This document shows, piece after piece, positions 59,505 through 64,000 of a stretch of 64,000 nucleotides of DNA (the stretch's first letter is position 1; each line of letters starts with the position of its first letter). Origin of the DNA: Sphingomonas crusticola (GTDB taxonomy: Bacteria > Pseudomonadota > Alphaproteobacteria > Sphingomonadales > Sphingomonadaceae); assembly GCF_003391115.1 (NCBI RefSeq), contig NZ_QTJP01000001.1:868001-932000 (forward strand), in the 5' to 3' direction. The notes below the pieces were generated by a model, which worked only from the letters and a program-made list of their open reading frames with translations, ran no database searches and had not been told where the DNA came from. The position numbers and the translations under genes are program-made.

Positions 59505-61352
59505 ATGTTTACAACCCGTCGCGAGTTGCTGGCCGGCGCCGGCGCGGTCGGCATGGCCGCGGCTTTCCCGAGCGGCGCGCAGATTTCCGCCACGGCGGCG
59601 CCGGGAGACGCGCAGGCGACCGCCTATCTCGACACCATCGCCGAGGAACTGCTCGCCGATTTCCCGGAAACCGCTGCTGGCCTCGGTATCGACAAGGGCG
59701 CCCGCATCACGCTCCATAGCCGGCTCGGAGACCGCAGCCGCGAAGCCGACCGCAAGCGGGCCGCCCGCGCCGCCGAGCGACTGACCCGGTCGAGAGCGAT
59801 CGATCGCACCCGCCTGTCACCCGGCATCGCGCTCGACCTGGACGTCTGCCAGAGCGCACACGAGCTGGCGGTTGAAGGATGGCGGACGATGCCGGTTGGC
59901 GATGTCGCCATCTTCAACAGCAACAACAGCTACCGCAGCACGCCCTATGTCGTGTCGCAAAATACCGGCGCTTATGTCGAGCTGCCCGATACGCTTGAAA
60001 ATCATCACGATATCGCCAATGCCGCCGATGCCGAAGCCTATCTCGCCCGCATCGAAAGCTATGCGCGCGCGGTCGATGGGGAAACCGGCCGGCTCGCCGC
60101 CGATCAGGCGCAGGGCGCGTTGCTGCCGGGCTTCCTCAACGACATTGCCGTGCGGCAATTGCGCGGCATGCGCGATCAGCCGACCGAGCAATGGGGCCTG
60201 GTTGAAAGTCTAAAGGCTAAATGCGCCAAGGCCGGGCTTCCCGCCTCCTACGCGGATAAAGCCGCGGCAATGAGCCGACAGCGAGTCGTACCGGCGCTCG
60301 AACGACAGGCAGCGACGCTCGCCGCCGCCCGCCCCAAGGCGAGCGACGTGCCGGGCGTGTGGGCGCGGCCGAACGGCGAGGCTTATTACACCTGGCTCGT
60401 CAAAGCCGGCACGACCACGAACGCAACGCCCGACGAACTCCATCGCCTCGGCGTTGAGCAGAATGTCGCACTCAATGCCCAGATCGACACATTGCTCAAG
60501 GCGCAGGGCATCACCCAGGGCAGCGTCGGCGCACGGCTGACCGCCTTGTCGAAGCGGCCCGATCTGCTCTTCTCGAACGACGATGCGGGGCGCGCCAAAT
60601 TGCTGGCCTATCTCAACGGCCGCATTGCCGACATCCGCACCCGCCTGCCGCGCGCCTTCGCCACCATGGTCAAGGGCAACCTCGTCATCAAGCGCGTGCC
60701 TGAAGCGATCCAGGACGGCATGCCCGACGGCTATGCCGGCCCCGGTGCAATCGACGGCAGCACGCCCGGCGTCTATTTCATCAACCTCAAGGACAATGGG
60801 AACTGGCCGCGCTACGCGCTGCCGACGCTCTGCTATCACGAGGGCATTCCCGGCCACATCTGGCAGGGCGAATATAGCTACAAGCTGCCGATGATCCGCT
60901 CGCTGCTCGCGTTCAACGCTTATTCCGAAGGCTGGGCGCTTTATGCCGAGCAATTGGGCGACGAGCTTGGCGCCTATACCGACGACCCACTCGGCAAGAT
61001 CGGATATCTCCAGTCGATCAATTTCCGCGCCTGCCGGCTGGTCGTCGACACCGGCATCCATGCCAAACGCTGGAGCTTCGATCAGGCACTCGACTGGTTC
61101 TCCCAAGGCACCGGCCAGCCGCGCGAACAATTGCGCGCGGAGCTCAATCGCTATTGCTCCTGGCCCGGCCAGGCGTGCGGCTACAAGATGGGCCATAACG
61201 AGATTAACCGCTTGCGCGCACACGCGCAGACCGCACTCGGCACGCGCTTCGACATCCGCACCTATGACGATGCGATCGTGCTCGGCGGCAACATGCCGCT
61301 CACGATGCTGGCGCGCGTCGTCGATCGCTACATCGCGAGCGCCCGCGCGTGA
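59505..61352 (+). CDS. DUF885 family secreted metallopeptidase-like protein
   Basis: A 615-residue exported protein. ATG 59505 (caggagacctg upstream) opens a Tat-type signal, TTRRELLAGAGAVGMAAAF, with the twin arginine. The catalytic-looking motif is HEGIPGH (about residues 445-451), the conserved zinc-binding HExxH-like element of DUF885 proteins, followed by YSEGWALYAE, whose Glu may be a ligand. The family is widespread and thought to be carboxypeptidase-like, and export by Tat implies folding with its metal in the cytosol. The neighbours give no clue to the substrate. Confidence 0.85.
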   Translation: MFTTRRELLAGAGAVGMAAAFPSGAQISATAAPGDAQATAYLDTIAEELLADFPETAAGLGIDKGARITLHSRLGDRSREADRKRAARAAERLTRSRAIDRTRLSPGIALDLDVCQSAHELAVEGWRTMPVGDVAIFNSNNSYRSTPYVVSQNTGAYVELPDTLENHHDIANAADAEAYLARIESYARAVDGETGRLAADQAQGALLPGFLNDIAVRQLRGMRDQPTEQWGLVESLKAKCAKAGLPASYADKAAAMSRQRVVPALERQAATLAAARPKASDVPGVWARPNGEAYYTWLVKAGTTTNATPDELHRLGVEQNVALNAQIDTLLKAQGITQGSVGARLTALSKRPDLLFSNDDAGRAKLLAYLNGRIADIRTRLPRAFATMVKGNLVIKRVPEAIQDGMPDGYAGPGAIDGSTPGVYFINLKDNGNWPRYALPTLCYHEGIPGHIWQGEYSYKLPMIRSLLAFNAYSEGWALYAEQLGDELGAYTDDPLGKIGYLQSINFRACRLVVDTGIHAKRWSFDQALDWFSQGTGQPREQLRAELNRYCSWPGQACGYKMGHNEINRLRAHAQTALGTRFDIRTYDDAIVLGGNMPLTMLARVVDRYIASARA

Positions 61353-61451
61353 CGGCCGGCGCGGCGGGGACGCGGCCGATAGAACCGGCCGGCACAAAAT
61401 GCGTTAGACCGGCGATGGCGCAATTCTTACTCAAAATCTGCGGCCGCTTTC

Positions 61452-62171
61452 ATGATTGAACGGCACCTCCTCAAGCTGCGCGCGCGCGACACGGTCAGCG
61501 CCGAAGAGGAACAAGCTATCCGCGATGCGCTCGGCGAGGTGCGAAACTATGCCGCCGATCAGACGGTGATCCGTCAAGGCGAGCAGCTCGAAGCCTGCAC
61601 CCTGCTGCTCGACGGCATGATGTGTCGCTACAAGGATTTGAGCGATGGCCAGCGCCAGATCACCGAGCTGCATGTCGCGGGTGACTTCGTCGATCTCCAC
61701 AGCTTCACGCTCAAGCATCTCGACCATAATGTGCTGACACTGACGCCCTGTCGGGTGGTGATGATGCCGCACGAGCGGCTGGAAAGGATCACCGAGCAAC
61801 ACCCCCATCTGACGCGTCTTTATTGGTTCTCGACCACGTTGGACGCGGCCATCCACCGCGAGTGGGAATTGTCGCTCGGCCGACGATCGGCAATTGCCAA
61901 GCTTGCCTCTCTGTTCTGCGAGATGCGTGTCCGGCTGGAAGTGGTCGGGCTGAGCGACGAAGACGGCTACGCCCTGCCTTTGACCCAGGCGGACCTGGCC
62001 GAATGCCTGGGGCTAACGCCGATCCACGTCAATCGGACGCTCAAGGAGCTGCGCGATCAGGGCATTGTCCAGTTCAAGAGCGGGCGCGTCACCATTCAGG
62101 ATCAGGCGCGGATGGAGCAGATAGGCGAGTTCGACCCGGACTATCTCTACCTCGAACACCGCCGCCACTGA
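61452..62171 (+). CDS. Crp/Fnr-family transcriptional regulator
   Basis: A 239-residue regulator. Residues 30-130 form a cyclic-nucleotide-type beta-barrel (CTLLLDGMMCRYKDLSDGQR, then ELHVAGDFVDLHSFTLKHL). The C-terminal HTH_Crp domain reads LPLTQADLAECLGLTPIHVN, then RTLKELRDQGIVQF. The cysteine pattern of an Fnr 4Fe-4S site is not present, and the cAMP contact residues of Crp are not conserved, so the signal is unknown. It stands alone, between the DUF885 gene and the sugar porter. Confidence 0.88.
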   Translation: MIERHLLKLRARDTVSAEEEQAIRDALGEVRNYAADQTVIRQGEQLEACTLLLDGMMCRYKDLSDGQRQITELHVAGDFVDLHSFTLKHLDHNVLTLTPCRVVMMPHERLERITEQHPHLTRLYWFSTTLDAAIHREWELSLGRRSAIAKLASLFCEMRVRLEVVGLSDEDGYALPLTQADLAECLGLTPIHVNRTLKELRDQGIVQFKSGRVTIQDQARMEQIGEFDPDYLYLEHRRH

Positions 62172-62295
62172 TTGGTTGGCGATGGCTGACTTGGATGGCG
62201 CCTGGCCGCTTGACCTCGCCGGCAGCACCACTTCGGCGTCGACAATCAAATCCTAAAGCGTCATTCGGGAGCCACTTGGCGGGAGGATGGGATCC

Positions 62296-63678
62296 ATGGC
62301 GGTTGTGACGGAAGCAGCCGGAAGCGACGGGCCGATGAACGAACCTTCCCTGCTTCATCCTGGCCTGCTTGCCTGCATCGCCACTGCTGCCCTCGCCGGC
62401 CTCCTGTTCGGCTTCGACACCGCGGTTATATCGGGCACCACTGAATCGCTGCGCGCGCAATATGCGCTCAGCGACGTCTGGCTCGGTGTGACGGTGTCGT
62501 CGGCCTTGTGGGGCACCTTGGTGGGCGCGCTTGGAGCGGGTATTCCTGGCGACCGCTTCGGCAGCCGCAACACGCTGCGTATCCTTGCGCTCTTCTACAT
62601 CGCCGGCGGGCTCGGCTGCGGACTGGCCTGGAACTGGGAGTCGCTGGTCTTCTTCCGGATGATCGCGGGATTGGCGGTCGGTGGTTCGTCGGTACTGGCG
62701 CCGGTTTACATCGCCGAGGTCTCTCCTCCGGCGAAGCGTGGTAGGCTGGTCGCATCCTTCCAGTTCATGGTGATCTTCGGCATCCTTGCCGCCTACCTTT
62801 CCAATGCAATCATCGCCTCGCTCGCGCTTGGCGCTGAGGATTGGCGGTGGAAGTTCGGTGTATCGGCGCTTCCCGCACTCCTGTTCCTGCTCCTGCTGCT
62901 GCGCATCCCCAACAGTCCGCGCTGGCTGGTTGCACGTGGGAGGATCGAGGAGGCGGTGCGGGCGCTGGGCCGGGTTGGCATCGGCGAAGCCGATGCGCGG
63001 CGGGAAACCGAGACGATCGGCGCTTCGCTGGCGGTGCGCACCGATCGCAGCCGGCTGTCCTGGGGGCGGCATCGCAAACCCATCCTGCTCGCCGTCATGG
63101 TTGCCGGCTTCAACCAGCTCTCCGGCATCAACGCGCTTCTCTATTATCTCAATGATATTTTCGCGCATGCTGGCGGCAGCCTCTCGCCCGATGTGCAGGC
63201 GATTATCATCGGCGTGGTCAACGCGATCTTCACCGCGGTGGGCATGGCCTTGATCGATCGTATCGGTCGCCGCACGCTGTTGCTGATCGGCTCGCTCGGA
63301 ATGGCATCATGCCTGGTGGCGGCGGGGCTCGCGATGGGCGCCATGCTGCCCGGCTGGGTGGTGCTGCCAGCGCTCATCGGCTTCATCGCCTTCTTCGCGC
63401 CCAGCACCGGCGCCGTCATCTGGGTCTATATCTCGGAAGTGTTCCCCACTTCGGTACGCGGCCGCGGCAGCGCGGTCGGCGCCTCGACTCATTGGGGACT
63501 GGACGCCGTGATCGCCGCCACCTTCCCGGCCATTGCCGCGATTTCGGTGAGCCTGCCCTTCTTCTTCTTCGCCGCGATGATGCTGGTGCAGTTCATCGTC
63601 GTGCTGAGCTATTTCCCCGAAACCAAGGGCGTTCCGCTCGAGGAGATGGAGCGCCGGCTCGGCGTGGCATTGGAATAG
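62296..63678 (+). CDS. MFS sugar porter-family transporter
   Basis: A 460-residue inner-membrane transporter with 12 predicted helices. Sugar-porter hallmarks are GFDTAVISG in helix 1, GIPGDRFGSRNTLR between helices 2 and 3, PVYIAEVSPPAKRGR after helix 4, NSPRWLVARGR after helix 6, GFNQLSGINALLYY in helix 7, and the terminal PETKGVPLEEME. ATG 62296 is chosen because gggagg sits nine bases upstream; ATG 62287 leaves no spacing. Substrates are probably hexoses or pentoses, taken up with protons. Confidence 0.93.
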   Translation: MAVVTEAAGSDGPMNEPSLLHPGLLACIATAALAGLLFGFDTAVISGTTESLRAQYALSDVWLGVTVSSALWGTLVGALGAGIPGDRFGSRNTLRILALFYIAGGLGCGLAWNWESLVFFRMIAGLAVGGSSVLAPVYIAEVSPPAKRGRLVASFQFMVIFGILAAYLSNAIIASLALGAEDWRWKFGVSALPALLFLLLLLRIPNSPRWLVARGRIEEAVRALGRVGIGEADARRETETIGASLAVRTDRSRLSWGRHRKPILLAVMVAGFNQLSGINALLYYLNDIFAHAGGSLSPDVQAIIIGVVNAIFTAVGMALIDRIGRRTLLLIGSLGMASCLVAAGLAMGAMLPGWVVLPALIGFIAFFAPSTGAVIWVYISEVFPTSVRGRGSAVGASTHWGLDAVIAATFPAIAAISVSLPFFFFAAMMLVQFIVVLSYFPETKGVPLEEMERRLGVALE

Positions 63679-63697
63679 CCGCGCCGCCCGCAGCCGT

Positions 63698-64000
63698 TCA
63701 ATAGGCTCGCGCCACCGCGAACTCGACTGCTTCGACTAATGCCGCCTTGGCCGGGCCGGAACCCACGCCGGCCAGCGCATCGATCGCCCGCTGACCATAA
63801 TGGCGCGCGCGGTCGAGCGTATCGGCGATTGCGTCGGTCTGCGCGAGCAGTCCGGTCGCATGGGCGAGATCCGCGTCCGACGTGCGGTGGCCTTCCATCG
63901 CCTCGCGCCAGAAGCGTCGTTCGGCGTCGGAGCCGCGCGCATGGGCCAGGATCACCGGCAGCGTGACCTTGCCGTCACGGAAATCGTCGCCCGCATCCTT
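63698..64000 (-). CDS. ispB: Polyprenyl diphosphate synthase, N-terminus outside window
   Basis: Only the last 100 codons are present. They read KDAGDDFRDGKVTLPVILAH, the second Asp-rich motif (DDFRDGK) of trans-prenyltransferases, and then the helical C-terminus down to stop 63698. Octaprenyl- and related diphosphate synthases make the ubiquinone side chain. The symbol is a best guess; farnesyl synthase is less likely because DDF.EGK..LP.I is typical of the long-chain group. Confidence 0.8.
   Translation of the reverse strand, partial: KDAGDDFRDGKVTLPVILAHARGSDAERRFWREAMEGHRTSDADLAHATGLLAQTDAIADTLDRARHYGQRAIDALAGVGSGPAKAALVEAVEFAVARAY

Noticed and set aside
1-64000. CRISPR array, rRNA, tRNA, integrase or transposase genes
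   Set aside because: Read for but not seen; no regularly spaced repeats, no cloverleaf, no recombinase motifs.

Overview
This 64 kb window is chromosomal DNA of an alphaproteobacterium, most likely a sphingomonad. The support is the high GC content, the order cobA-DUF2849-cysI-DUF934-cysH, a fused ThiS-ThiG, two large TonB-dependent receptors with alanine- and proline-rich N-termini, an ATP-cone-less class Ia NrdA, and several palindromic intergenic repeats of the kind common in these genomes. No rRNA, tRNA, CRISPR array or phage module was seen. Both end genes are cut by the window (selO at the left, a polyprenyl synthetase at the right).

Layout. 0-7.2 kb: SelO, AstD, a cytochrome b561, then a tightly packed sulfate-assimilation operon (uroporphyrinogen methyltransferase, DUF2849, sulfite reductase, DUF934, APS-type reductase). 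7.2-25 kb: two small secreted proteins, a TonB receptor, ThiSG, AccB-AccC with an ArsC-like protein, a beta-barrel protein, a lipid-kinase-like protein, a TonB receptor coupled to a secreted phosphodiesterase, UvrB, and a nat-MFS-GST-small protein operon. 25-32.4 kb: a serine hydrolase divergent from a TetR regulator, a frameshifted FG-GAP repeat gene, a metallo-hydrolase, an HTH plus membrane protein pair and a HExxH protein. 32.5-48.3 kb: nrdA behind tandem NrdR boxes and nrdB 12.5 kb later. 48.3-64 kb: an AT-rich orphan gene, assorted small enzymes, an ArsR-SRPBCC pair with a palindrome over its start, a YgiB-YgiC pair, HrpB, thymidine kinase, a DUF885 hydrolase, a Crp/Fnr regulator and a sugar porter.

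The most interesting region is 34.7-45.4 kb, between nrdA and nrdB. It looks like a self-contained cassette for a modified or processed membrane-active peptide. Two tandem 33- and 34-residue peptides share the start IEEI/MEEI..VEAP followed by a hydrophobic GxxxG tail. The first has a perfect Shine-Dalgarno sequence. A 12-bp perfect hairpin separates them from an M50 intramembrane metalloprotease and a membrane-anchored ThiF/E1-like adenylyltransferase, each with an N-terminal PqqD/RRE-like domain. A VioB-type ferritin-like protein and an alpha/beta hydrolase converge on these genes. A divergent operon encodes a small membrane protein, an HTH regulator and a MacAB-like exporter (Yip1-family protein, HlyD-type adaptor, ATPase, permease). 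Two direct copies of one intergenic repeat bracket the cassette, which suggests insertion by repeat-mediated recombination. The enzyme and transport families are recognised from motifs; their joint function is inferred.
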